Origin: Christiangramia gaetbulicola
GTDB lineage: Bacteria > Bacteroidota > Bacteroidia > Flavobacteriales > Flavobacteriaceae
Direction: 5' to 3'
DNA: 64,000 bases
NCBI RefSeq assembly: GCF_003054225.1
Contig: NZ_QBKQ01000001.1
Coordinates: 1,054,001-1,118,000, forward strand
This document shows, in pieces, positions 24,546 through 33,399 of this stretch (position 1 is the stretch's first letter; the number at the start of each line of letters is the position of its first letter). Under the pieces are notes generated by a model. The model was not told where the DNA came from. It worked only from the letters and a program-made list of their open reading frames with translations, and searched no databases. The translations under genes and the position numbers were made by a program.

Positions 24546-27500
24546 TTAAAATTTAATATTCACATTCAGTCCAAAACTTCTAAGAGTTGGCGCGTTATTC
24601 AGGGAAATACCCTGTCCAGAAAGTCCTGTCCCGATAGAAGAATCAGGATCAACATCTTCTGCATCCTTGTGGAAGAAGAATAAATTTCTTCCTATTAAAC
24701 CTATAGAAGCCTGGTTTAATCCTATTCCGTCAATAACATTAGAAGGCAACCTATAATTTAAGGCAAATTCTCTTAATCTCACATTTGTTTGGTCATAAAT
24801 GTAGTTCGAGGTAATTCCAGAATAACCTCCCCAGTATTCCTGACCAGTGATCTCAGCGGTGTTTTGCTGTCCTGTTTCTTCGTTGATCGCGTCTACCACA
24901 ACACCACCATCTCTGTATTGTAGTGTTCTTTCTGAAACTCCGGCTCCGTCCAGGTATGATGAAGTAGCAGAGTAAATTTCTCCACCAAATCTTCCATCTA
25001 TCAAGAACCTAAGGCTCCAGTTATTATAAGTAAATGTGTTAGAGAAACCACCAATCCAGTCTGGCTGAGCGTTTCCAAGCTTTTCAACTTCTCCTGCCAA
25101 AGGCAGACCTTCAGCATTTACAAGTCTTTCTCCATTTTCATTGGTCTTCCAGGTAGTACCGTAAAGATCTCCAATTCCGCCACCTACACTGGCTCTTACA
25201 GAAAAGCTTCCCAGAGAGTTTAGTGGTAAGGACTCTAAACCATCGATAAGGGCAACCAGCTCATTATCGTTCTTAGAGAAATTCAAAGAAGTTTCCCATT
25301 TGAAGCTTTCAGTTCGAATAGGTGTACCACCAATAACTGCTTCAAAACCGTTATTCTTAACCTCCCCAACATTTTCCTTGAAGAAGCTGAAACCAGTTCC
25401 TGGAGGAACAGGTACATTATAGATCATATCTGTTGTTCTAATAGAGTAGACAGAGAAATCTCCGAAGAACCTATTGTCGAACATATTGAATTCAATACCG
25501 AATTCTGAAGACTGTACACTTTCAGGTTTAAGATCTGGATTAAGTCTTACCTCTGGTCCATTTAGCACGGTCAAACCAAGATAACCTTGTGTAGGAACGC
25601 TGAAGGTCTGGAATAACTGGTAAGGATCTGTATCGTTACCAACATCTGCCCAGCTTCCTCTTAATTTCAACATGTTCAGGAAGTCCTTGTCTGGATCTAT
25701 AAAACGATCTACAAGTAAAGACAAACTCGCTGATGGATAGAAATAAGAACGGTTATCTTCTGCTAAGGTTGAAGACCAGTCGTTTCTTCCAGTTAGATCC
25801 AGGTATAAGAAGTCATCATAAGAAAAGCTAAGCTGCCCGTATAAAGAGTTCACTTTCTTTATCTGAAGCGGGTTGTGACTGCTCGTCTGAATATTAGTAT
25901 TGCTTAAAAATACTCTTGAAGGTAAACGGAAATCCTGACCTCTTACGATCACTCCTTCAGAAGTTCTTTTGGATAAACTTCCCCCTACATTGGCAACAAG
26001 ATTTAATTTTTCAGAAAGATCCTTGTTGGCTGAGAAAAGGAAATCACCATTCAGTTCTGTATTTTTGAATGTTCCGTAGTTAAGTCTACCGGTATAGAAG
26101 AAATGGTGTCCATAATTTTGAACATACTCTGTTCTGGAATTTGTAACATCCCCTCCTACTCTGGCAAATAAAGATAGCCAGTCATTGAATTCGTAAGTAA
26201 GTTTAGTGAACCCGAGGAACCTGTCTCTTCTTTCATCGTTCATATCCTCATTCAGCATCCAGTATGGGTTACCAATACTTTTATTCTGTCCTGCATAGCT
26301 AATTGCCGCATACTCATCGCCAAACATTGATGAATCTTCCCATAAAGAAGGCTTGTATTTCTTAAGATCATCTATTCTTACGTTTCTAGGCATTCTGTAT
26401 ACAAAGGCCAAAACCCCTTCTGTACCAAGGTTTACCCTGTTATCGATATCCTGAGTAAAATAAGTTGCCTTACTATCTATATGAAATTTATCTGAAAGGT
26501 CTATTAGGGCTCTCAGGTTGAAGTTGTGGCTTTGCAGATCTGAATTTGGAAGTACTGCACTTGTAGAGTTATTGGTATATGAGAAACGCGTACTGAAGTT
26601 TTCTCCTCCTTTATCTATAGCAAAAGTGTTGATCGCCTGTAAACCGGTTTCGAAGAAATCTTCTACGTTATTTGGTTGAGCAGTATAAGGTCTGTCTTCC
26701 CCTGTGTAATACAACTGGCTTGATCCGTCAAATCTGGGACCCCAGGAAGAACCTCCAAAATTTTCCAGATCGGCGTAAAAAGCTCCGTTATTTCCCTGTC
26801 CATACTCATTCTGAAAATCTGGAAGGAACATTGGGTTTTCGAAGGTAACGTTAGAGTTGAAAGAAATACCAAGACCTCTTCCCATTTTACCTTTCTTAGT
26901 AGTTATAAGGATAACCCCACTTGCAGCACGAGAACCATAAAGAGCGGCTGCGTTAGGTCCTTTTAGAACCGAAATAGATTCTATGTCTGAAGGGTTAATA
27001 TCGGTGATCCCTCCTCCAGTTACTGTACTGTTAAAGATACTTCCACCTGTTTCGTTACCTGAAGCATCGATCGGGATACCATCAACCACGATCAAAGCCT
27101 GGTTGTTACCGGTTAGGGTATTGTTACCACGAATGGTGATCCTTGAACCGGATCCAACCCCGCTTGACTGATTCACCACCAGCCCGGGCACCTTACCAAC
27201 AAGGGAGTTAGCCACGTTATAATCCTTGACCTCATTTACCTCTTCAGATTGCAGTTCGGTTACCGCGTATCCCAGCGATTTTTTCTCCCTGGTTAATCCA
27301 AGGGAAGTAACAACCACTTCATCCAGTGCTTCTGCATCTACAGACATGACAACATCTAAGGTAGATTTTCCTTCAAGAGGAATATCCTGCTTCCCATAAC
27401 CTATCATAGAAAATGTAAGGGTCGCATTTGGAGAAGCCTCGATAGTATAGTTACCATCAAAATCTGTTGTTGTACCATTGTTGGTTCCTTTTTCAACAAT

Positions 27501-27629
27501 AGTTACACCCATGAGGGGCATACCTGTTTCCCCGTCAATAACGTTTCCCGTTACGACCTGTTCCTGGGCAACGATGCTTTGAAAGAAGAAAAACATCGCA
27601 GCCAACATGCAAGGTAATTTTTTGACCAT
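24546..27629 (-). CDS. SusC/RagA-family TonB-linked outer membrane importer
   Basis: TonB-dependent outer membrane channel of 1027 residues that imports oligosaccharides with its SusD partner. A signal peptide (about 1-21, ending IVAQE) is followed by a carboxypeptidase-D regulatory-like domain (about 25-105: GNVIDGETGMPLMGVTI). The TonB plug domain (about 110-245) contains LDEVVVTSLG and the SusC signature around GIPIDASGN and SVLKGPNAAALYGSRAASGVILITTK. A long beta-barrel ends in GLNVNIKF with a terminal Phe. Length is normal. It is first in a tightly packed operon running through susD, GH18, GHL10, SSS, epimerase and the YkfC-like gene. The 322 bases upstream are AT-rich and non-coding. 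Confidence 0.96.
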   Translation of the reverse strand: MVKKLPCMLAAMFFFFQSIVAQEQVVTGNVIDGETGMPLMGVTIVEKGTNNGTTTDFDGNYTIEASPNATLTFSMIGYGKQDIPLEGKSTLDVVMSVDAEALDEVVVTSLGLTREKKSLGYAVTELQSEEVNEVKDYNVANSLVGKVPGLVVNQSSGVGSGSRITIRGNNTLTGNNQALIVVDGIPIDASGNETGGSIFNSTVTGGGITDINPSDIESISVLKGPNAAALYGSRAASGVILITTKKGKMGRGLGISFNSNVTFENPMFLPDFQNEYGQGNNGAFYADLENFGGSSWGPRFDGSSQLYYTGEDRPYTAQPNNVEDFFETGLQAINTFAIDKGGENFSTRFSYTNNSTSAVLPNSDLQSHNFNLRALIDLSDKFHIDSKATYFTQDIDNRVNLGTEGVLAFVYRMPRNVRIDDLKKYKPSLWEDSSMFGDEYAAISYAGQNKSIGNPYWMLNEDMNDERRDRFLGFTKLTYEFNDWLSLFARVGGDVTNSRTEYVQNYGHHFFYTGRLNYGTFKNTELNGDFLFSANKDLSEKLNLVANVGGSLSKRTSEGVIVRGQDFRLPSRVFLSNTNIQTSSHNPLQIKKVNSLYGQLSFSYDDFLYLDLTGRNDWSSTLAEDNRSYFYPSASLSLLVDRFIDPDKDFLNMLKLRGSWADVGNDTDPYQLFQTFSVPTQGYLGLTVLNGPEVRLNPDLKPESVQSSEFGIEFNMFDNRFFGDFSVYSIRTTDMIYNVPVPPGTGFSFFKENVGEVKNNGFEAVIGGTPIRTESFKWETSLNFSKNDNELVALIDGLESLPLNSLGSFSVRASVGGGIGDLYGTTWKTNENGERLVNAEGLPLAGEVEKLGNAQPDWIGGFSNTFTYNNWSLRFLIDGRFGGEIYSATSSYLDGAGVSERTLQYRDGGVVVDAINEETGQQNTAEITGQEYWGGYSGITSNYIYDQTNVRLREFALNYRLPSNVIDGIGLNQASIGLIGRNLFFFHKDAEDVDPDSSIGTGLSGQGISLNNAPTLRSFGLNVNIKF

Positions 27630-27951
27630 TGGTTCTTAGTTTTAGTGATTAAATCTGAGCGATCTACTCCGCTCTAAAGTTTAAACAGACAGTTAAATTT
27701 TGTTAATAGTTAAAGCTAATATTTTAAGATTAAAATACAACTGTAGCATCTAATATATAAAATAGCTAAGTAAATGTAAAAAATTCTATTGATTTGAACA
27801 GACTTTTTTAATTTTTTTAAATAACTAATATTAGATATATAAAATTATAATTTTAAAATAATTGAATCGTTTAAGAGATGTCCTTGAGAAACCTAAAGAT
27901 TTAAGTTTCCTTAACATTTAAAAATGAATTGATAATTAATGCCCTATTAGA
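27630..27951. other. AT-rich leader region upstream of susC
   Basis: No gene is seen in these 322 bases, which separate the upstream GHL10 gene from susC on the minus strand. A small inverted repeat, GAGCG/CGCTC, sits about 30 bases before the susC start. A clear TAnnTTTG box was not found; a one-mismatch version (TACAGTTG on the minus strand, near 27739) is the best candidate. The operon promoter probably lies here. Confidence 0.5.
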
Positions 27952-29061
27952 TCATTGTGCATTTTTGATCACCTGAAGATGTTCGGGTTTTAGAGCCCCT
28001 CCATCAAAGAATGAAATTCCTTTGGCTCCATTCTCCCTGGCCTGTTTTATAGCCTCCTGTAGCTCTGGTCCAGACATTGCCGGTACAAAGACACCGGTAT
28101 GAAGTTCTGTATCCTTTTCTTCAAGATCACTTACTCCCTGTCTAGTTGCAAAACCTATCCAATCGAGTTCTTCGTTATAGAAATTATGATAGATCATTGG
28201 TAATACCACGTCAATATCCCATTTATCCCATCGCTGTCTAACCATATGATCTGCCATTTCGGGATAAGGAAAAACAGCTGCCGTTAAGATCTTGCCATTA
28301 TCATGCACTATTTTATAGGAGTCGTCCACAACCTCCTTGATCTTATTCAACCGGAATTGTTTCCATTCTATATCCAGGGCAGGATTTTCCATTTCTCTTG
28401 GATCCTTGTGATGCATCTTTTCAAATTCTGAAACGCATACATCACAATAACAGAAATCGAACTGTGGCAATTCTTCTTCCTGTTCCAGATCATATTTAGG
28501 TAAAAGACCTATTGGAAGAAAAATATCGGGTAATCTTATATAATCCAGGTGAACACTGGCTACTCCTTCAACTTTAGAAAGTCCTTCTACCAGTCCTAGA
28601 ACATGGTTACGGGATTCTTCTCTGGTCGGACATAACCACTGATAATAATCTACGTAAGGCCTGTTATCGAAGGTAGATTTCCCATCCCTGCTTACGGCAT
28701 ACCAGTCTGGATGCTGCAGGGCTACACTATCACCTGGACGGTTCATAGCCATGATCCAGGCATGTACCTCAAGACCTTCCTTTCTGGCCAAAGGAGCGAC
28801 CCGGGCAAGCAATTCCGGATCTGTATTCGTATTGATCAAAACCGCGTCTATACCGTTCTCACTATATTTTTTATACTCGGCCGTATAAGAGGAATCTGCT
28901 CTTTCATTATTAGCGCCAGTCCAGACCCAATATTTAAAATCGCTTTTTCCAGACTCTTTTTTGGAAGCCAGGGCTGTGTTTTCGTTTTCCTTTTCAGGAT
29001 TATCTGCGCAGGCAGTAAGTACTAGTGTAAAAACTAGAAGTAGAAGTTGAGAAAATTTCAT
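27952..29061 (-). CDS. Second GHL10-type glycoside hydrolase-like lipoprotein
   Basis: Exported lipoprotein of 369 residues (lipobox LVLTACAD, Cys18) with a predicted TIM barrel. Visible features are YWVWTGANNERADSS, GIDAVLINTNTDPELLARVAPLARKEGLEVHAWIMAMNRPG, VASVHLDYIRLPD (Asp about 174) and DIDVVLPMIYHNFYNEE (about 278-294). All resemble GHL10/glycosyl-hydrolase-like barrels, with acidic residues at strand ends. A CYCDVC pair of cysteines near residue 205 is unusual. It is shorter than the DigH-like protein of the same block and only distantly similar to it. It lies 10 bases after the CBM9-like gene, at the end of the upstream half of the block. The substrate is inferred from context only. 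Confidence 0.75.
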   Translation of the reverse strand: MKFSQLLLLVFTLVLTACADNPEKENENTALASKKESGKSDFKYWVWTGANNERADSSYTAEYKKYSENGIDAVLINTNTDPELLARVAPLARKEGLEVHAWIMAMNRPGDSVALQHPDWYAVSRDGKSTFDNRPYVDYYQWLCPTREESRNHVLGLVEGLSKVEGVASVHLDYIRLPDIFLPIGLLPKYDLEQEEELPQFDFCYCDVCVSEFEKMHHKDPREMENPALDIEWKQFRLNKIKEVVDDSYKIVHDNGKILTAAVFPYPEMADHMVRQRWDKWDIDVVLPMIYHNFYNEELDWIGFATRQGVSDLEEKDTELHTGVFVPAMSGPELQEAIKQARENGAKGISFFDGGALKPEHLQVIKNAQ

Positions 29062-29071
29062 AATGTGGAGT

Positions 29072-30127
29072 TTAGATTTCTAAAAATTTACCGTCTTCGG
29101 TTATGATATAAGACTTTCCGGTAACCGGACTTTTTACTGAAATATTCCACCCAGAAAGGTGATTTTGCAATTCAGCCTCAACTGCTTCTCCCTGCATCAT
29201 CAAATTATCGGCCTTAATATTTTTAAGGTCTTGGGCCCAATCGCCATTTTCACTTTTATATGCCTTTTGCTTTCTATAGAGATCAAATAACCACCACCTG
29301 ATCTTTTCGTCTTCAGGAATTTCAAATTCAATTTTATTTCCAGGGCTTTCAGAAGAAAAGAACACATAGCCCCAGTGTTCCGGTTCATGCATATTTATGA
29401 CCCTCTGTGGAGACCATACCCAGTTATACTCCGGCAGGAAATTACCTTTCTCATCTTTTTTTCTGGAATAGGTTTGGTCACTGAGCTCATAATCCCAGTT
29501 GACCCGGGAAAAATTGATCCGCCAGAATTTATCTTTATGCCCGTTTCCATGAATATTGGCTTCTTCCAGAACATCCCAGGGAATGGCAACTTCCACGCTC
29601 CAGAATTTATCCTCATCTGAAGCATCATTTAGAGAACCTTCAATATGTACCGCAGACAAAAGACCATTAATATCCCAGTTATCTATGATTGGCGACGGTT
29701 CCCGGTAAGGTTTCACAATAAAAAGATCCCATACGGTATTCAAGGCATTCATCTCGAATTCCATATAATTATGGGAATCCCCATCTGGATCTATAAAAAT
29801 TTCGAAGTCGTTATTATAGAAAATTACCGTGTCCCTTTGTTTTAAGGTCGCCCAGATATGTGGTTCCTCCATTTTTGCATAGAAATACAGATAGTTATCA
29901 TCCCAAATCATTTTTACATTGGTCTTATACTTTGGAGTTTTTATGCCTTCTATATCTATAAAATCCTGGCTGAACTCTGCACTTTTCCATGAGGATTCAT
30001 CTGCAATTCCATCAACCTTGATGGCTTCAGTAGTTCGATAAGCAACATAACTTCTATGTTTATTTTGAGAATGCAGAACAGTTCCTGAAAAAATTATTCC
30101 GAAGACAATCAAAAAACATTTGTTCAT
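29072..30127 (-). CDS. Exported CBM9-like carbohydrate-binding protein
   Basis: Secreted protein of 351 residues. A signal peptide (about 1-21, ending VLHSQ) precedes a CBM9-like domain (about 28-240) with the family pattern IKVDGIADESSWKSAEFSQDF, MIWDDNYLYFYAKMEEPHIWA, YNNDFEIFIDPDGDSHNYMEFEMNALNTVWDLF and a VEVAIPWDVL strand. A C-terminal helical stretch of about 60 residues follows (FDLYRKQKAYKSENG). CBM9-like domains bind ends of sugar chains, and no catalytic motif is evident, so a binding role on the cell surface or in the periplasm is likely. It is located 62 bases after murQ and 10 bases before the GHL10 gene. Confidence 0.82.
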   Translation of the reverse strand: MNKCFLIVFGIIFSGTVLHSQNKHRSYVAYRTTEAIKVDGIADESSWKSAEFSQDFIDIEGIKTPKYKTNVKMIWDDNYLYFYAKMEEPHIWATLKQRDTVIFYNNDFEIFIDPDGDSHNYMEFEMNALNTVWDLFIVKPYREPSPIIDNWDINGLLSAVHIEGSLNDASDEDKFWSVEVAIPWDVLEEANIHGNGHKDKFWRINFSRVNWDYELSDQTYSRKKDEKGNFLPEYNWVWSPQRVINMHEPEHWGYVFFSSESPGNKIEFEIPEDEKIRWWLFDLYRKQKAYKSENGDWAQDLKNIKADNLMMQGEAVEAELQNHLSGWNISVKSPVTGKSYIITEDGKFLEI

Positions 30128-30189
30128 ATTAAGCTGCTATTATTGGACTATAGTTTATGCGAACTCAGCTAGCTAAACACCAACCAGGA

Positions 30190-31011
30190 TCATTTTCTTT
30201 TTTGATGATTTAAAAGTACAGCGCGCACACTGCCGAATTCTTTTAAAAGTTTGCCGGCTTCTTCCTCGCCAACTTCCAGTTCTTCCATGATCATTCTAAT
30301 TCCACGGCCTACAAGCTTATCATTGGAAAGCTGCATATCTACCATTTTATTACCCTTCACTCTTCCCAGTTTTATCATTACTGAAGTAGAGATCATATTC
30401 AGAACAAGCTTTTGGGCAGTACCGGCCTTCATCCGGGTACTTCCGGTAACGAATTCGGGACCCGTAACTACCTGAATAGGATATTCTGAAGCTTCTGCCA
30501 AAGGACTCCCTGAACTACAGGTAACACAACCGGTGATAATTCCATTTTTCCGCGCTTCTTTAATTCCGCCAATTACGTAAGGAGTAGTTCCCGACGCGGC
30601 TATTCCCACAAGCACATCTTTATCTGAAATATCATATTCCTGAAGGTCTTTCCAGGCCTGTTTCGTATCGTCTTCCGCGTTTTCCACGGCATTTCTAAGG
30701 GCGGTATCCCCGCCGGCAATAAGACCTATCACGATGCCTGGACTCACCCCAAATGTTGGCGGACATTCAGATGCGTCCAGCACTCCCAGTCTTCCACTGG
30801 TGCCGGCACCTATGTAAAACAATCTGCCGCCAGACTCGATCTTAGGGACGATCACGTCTACCAGTTTTTCGATAGAAACGATCTCCTTTTTTACATTTCC
30901 GGCGATGGTTTGATCTTCTTTATTGATATTCGAAAGTATTTCCAGGGTGTTCATCTTTTCCAGATGATCATAATTGGAAGCTTTTTCGGTATCAGGACTT
31001 TTCTTGCTCAT
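30190..31011 (-). CDS. murQ: N-acetylmuramic acid 6-phosphate etherase
   Basis: Cytoplasmic lyase-type etherase that removes D-lactate from MurNAc-6-phosphate to give GlcNAc-6-phosphate, the committed step of MurNAc use. The 273-residue protein contains a SIS sugar-isomerase fold with YIGAGTSGRLGVLDASECPPTFG (67-88; catalytic Glu82 by family) and NAEDDTKQAW (the second catalytic Glu about 112). EFVTGSTRMKAGTAQKLVLNMIST and the C-terminal VSK-less helical domain follow. It is about 25 residues shorter than E. coli MurQ, mostly at the C-terminal end. It starts 4 bases after the GH20 stop. This gene is the strongest single sign that the block handles peptidoglycan sugar rather than chitin. Confidence 0.96.
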   Translation of the reverse strand: MSKKSPDTEKASNYDHLEKMNTLEILSNINKEDQTIAGNVKKEIVSIEKLVDVIVPKIESGGRLFYIGAGTSGRLGVLDASECPPTFGVSPGIVIGLIAGGDTALRNAVENAEDDTKQAWKDLQEYDISDKDVLVGIAASGTTPYVIGGIKEARKNGIITGCVTCSSGSPLAEASEYPIQVVTGPEFVTGSTRMKAGTAQKLVLNMISTSVMIKLGRVKGNKMVDMQLSNDKLVGRGIRMIMEELEVGEEEAGKLLKEFGSVRAVLLNHQKRK

Positions 31012-31015
31012 TTTT

Positions 31016-32608
31016 TTATTTTTTCGAAAGCTTTTCAGAAAACACTCCTTTTTCTCTCGTAGTTTCCCAATCCACTTCCGGACTTTTAAAATATTCTATT
31101 CCCAGGTTATCTAATCTTTCTCCATGCTTGGCCAGCCTTTCCGAGAAATCTTTAAAATCTCTGTTAGATGATCTGGTCCAGCCAACTTCAGCCACGGCAA
31201 TACTTCTTGGCCATAAACGATCATCTGCACGATCGTCACTTATCACGAGTTCACTCCATACCGGAGCTTCAATACCAATCACTCGTTCATCATCGGTGCT
31301 ATAGCTATAAACTATTTCCAGGGGAAGACCTTCTTTTCTACACCATTTATAGGTATTCTCCTGGTCGGTAATATTTCCGTGATCCAGATAGAAAAATTTA
31401 CAGAATGAATCTATGATCTTCTGCCCTTCAGCAATATTGGTTTCTCCATTCCAACGCTGAACTATAAAATTATCACTAAGATCTGCCTTCGCACTCTCTT
31501 CCCAGCCAATAGCCGTCTTATCGTATTTACGAACAATGGCATCGGCTTTTTGAATAAACTCTTCGTATAAAGGATCTTCGATCTCATCTCCTCCTATATG
31601 TATCCAATTTCCGGTAGTGATTTCAGCTAATTCCTTAACCACGGCATCTACGAAATCATAGGTTGAAGCATCTTCCAGGCAAAGTCTCGTCCAGCCTACA
31701 TTATATCCGTCATAAAGGTCTGGCGGTAAAGCCCGCTGAGGTTCTATATTTTCATTTTTCTCACAATTAAGCTCTGGATAAGATACTAAAGCGGCATAAA
31801 CATGTCCAGGCATATCGATCTCGGGAATAATCACAATATTTCGTTTTGCTGCATATTCCTGTAGGTCTTTATATTCCTGCTGGGTCAAATAACCAGATCT
31901 GCCATTCTTAACCGCGCTCTTCCCTCCTATTTCAGTAAGTTTTGGATAGCCCTTGATCTCTATTCTCCAACCCTGGTCATCGCTCAAATGCAAGTGAAGC
32001 CGATTCAATTTATAAAGGGCCATTCTGTCGATATGCTTTTTGATATATTCTTTGGAAAGAAAACTCCTGGCGATATCCAGCATACTGCCTCTCCAGGAAT
32101 ATTGTGGTTTATCTGTGATCTCTACATGTTTTAGTTTGACCTCAGAAGAAACCTTCCCGGTTTCGATCTCTGCAGGAAAGAATTGTCTTAAAGTCTGTAT
32201 CCCGTAGAACATTCCTGCCTCGGTGGCACTTTGAATGCTTATCCCTGTATCGTCGATCTTAAGCTTGTATCCCTCCTCACCTAATTCATCTTTCAATTGT
32301 TCATCTATATCTAGTTTCCAGTTTCCGCAATCTTTAGCTTCGGTAGAATTTGATTTTTTACCGGCGGCATTTAGCAACTTTTCAACCCAATGGACAGAGT
32401 TAGCGCTGCTAGCATCATAACAAATAGTATTATTAACCGGAAGAATATAGAATTCTGTACCCCAAAAAATATTTTGAGGTGTAGGGATAATTGCAAGGAA
32501 TTCAGAACCTATATTCTTAGCATCCGGTGTTTCTTGCATGCCAAAGGAAAGATTGAGCATTAGGATCAAACTGAAAACTGGCAGGTATTTTATTAGTATT
32601 GCTTTCAT
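31016..32608 (-). CDS. GH20 beta-N-acetylhexosaminidase
   Basis: Exported exo-enzyme releasing terminal GlcNAc or GalNAc. The 530-residue protein begins with a signal peptide (about 1-24) and has the GH20b helper domain (about 38-165). The GH20 barrel has the substrate Arg in YSWRGSMLDIARSF (Arg173), HLHLSDDQGWRIEI (205-218), DMPGH (265-269) and the catalytic Asp341-Glu342 pair in HIGGDE. All canonical residues of substrate-assisted catalysis are present. Length is shorter than many Bacteroidota GH20 enzymes because no C-terminal accessory domain is attached. The gene lies between the creatininase-family gene (26 bases) and murQ (4 bases), clearly in one transcription unit. Confidence 0.95.
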   Translation of the reverse strand: MKAILIKYLPVFSLILMLNLSFGMQETPDAKNIGSEFLAIIPTPQNIFWGTEFYILPVNNTICYDASSANSVHWVEKLLNAAGKKSNSTEAKDCGNWKLDIDEQLKDELGEEGYKLKIDDTGISIQSATEAGMFYGIQTLRQFFPAEIETGKVSSEVKLKHVEITDKPQYSWRGSMLDIARSFLSKEYIKKHIDRMALYKLNRLHLHLSDDQGWRIEIKGYPKLTEIGGKSAVKNGRSGYLTQQEYKDLQEYAAKRNIVIIPEIDMPGHVYAALVSYPELNCEKNENIEPQRALPPDLYDGYNVGWTRLCLEDASTYDFVDAVVKELAEITTGNWIHIGGDEIEDPLYEEFIQKADAIVRKYDKTAIGWEESAKADLSDNFIVQRWNGETNIAEGQKIIDSFCKFFYLDHGNITDQENTYKWCRKEGLPLEIVYSYSTDDERVIGIEAPVWSELVISDDRADDRLWPRSIAVAEVGWTRSSNRDFKDFSERLAKHGERLDNLGIEYFKSPEVDWETTREKGVFSEKLSKK

Positions 32609-32634
32609 ATGACGAGTTTTAATGACTGTCTATT

Positions 32635-33399
32635 TTATTTTTCGTATCTATTATCGATCTCAACCGCCGAAACCTCCAAGATTAGATTAGCCAGTTTTTG
32701 AGTGACCGCTTTAAAGAACTTTTCTCCTTTTTCGCTGGTAGCCTTGCGAGGATCACCAATCCCAGTATCTGCCGTTACCATAGACCATTGCCTCTCAGAC
32801 CAGGCCCAGCCTTCTCGAATTCCGGTGATCCTGGATTTTTTTTCTTTCCCGTCCCCTGCTTCCTTAAGATCTGAAACTAGTTCAGGTTTAAGATGAAGCA
32901 TCAGGCTGGTTTCCATTTCGTCGGCATGATCTCCTTTTTCTTCGAAAAATTGAGATTTATCTACCACATCAAAGAAGTTGGTAGCTATCAATAGCATTTT
33001 TGGATATTTCAGTCCTAATTCCCGTAATATTGGTTTAAAATTATTTCCTCCGTGACCGTTCAGCAAGATGAGTTTGTAAGTATTCTGACGGTTTAACACC
33101 TCGATAAGATCAGAGAGAATAGCAAGCTGGGTACTCGGATTCAAATTCATATCCATCGTGATATCTGCCTGACCGGTATTCACCCCAAAAGGAATATTAG
33201 GCAGAACCTTAAGTTTTACACCTTTATTCCAGGCTAATTTTCCGGCTTCCGCAGCAATCGCTTCGATTTGATAGTTATCTGTACCATATGGCAAATGGTA
33301 ATTATGAGCTTCGGTAGCGCCCCAGGTGAGTATAGCTACCTCGGTCTTTTCTTCCTTGATGGATTTCCAGTTGCTTTCAGATAAGATATATGGTCTCAT
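32635..33399 (-). CDS. Creatininase-family metal-dependent amidohydrolase
   Basis: Cytoplasmic protein of 254 residues in the creatininase/creatinine amidohydrolase family. Visible metal-site residues are Glu30 and the HNYHLPYGTD segment (His35, Asp41), then LLNGHGGNNFKPI (about 113-125) and GDHADEMETSLML (about 157-169, Glu ligand). Relatives hydrolyse cyclic or linear amides such as creatinine and formamidopyrimidines; the substrate here is unknown. It has no signal peptide, overlaps the upstream MFS transporter by 4 bases (ATGA) and precedes GH20 by 26 bases. Coupling with a sugar importer suggests action on an imported amino-sugar product. Creatinine itself is an unlikely substrate in this setting. 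Confidence 0.85.
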   Translation of the reverse strand: MRPYILSESNWKSIKEEKTEVAILTWGATEAHNYHLPYGTDNYQIEAIAAEAGKLAWNKGVKLKVLPNIPFGVNTGQADITMDMNLNPSTQLAILSDLIEVLNRQNTYKLILLNGHGGNNFKPILRELGLKYPKMLLIATNFFDVVDKSQFFEEKGDHADEMETSLMLHLKPELVSDLKEAGDGKEKKSRITGIREGWAWSERQWSMVTADTGIGDPRKATSEKGEKFFKAVTQKLANLILEVSAVEIDNRYEK

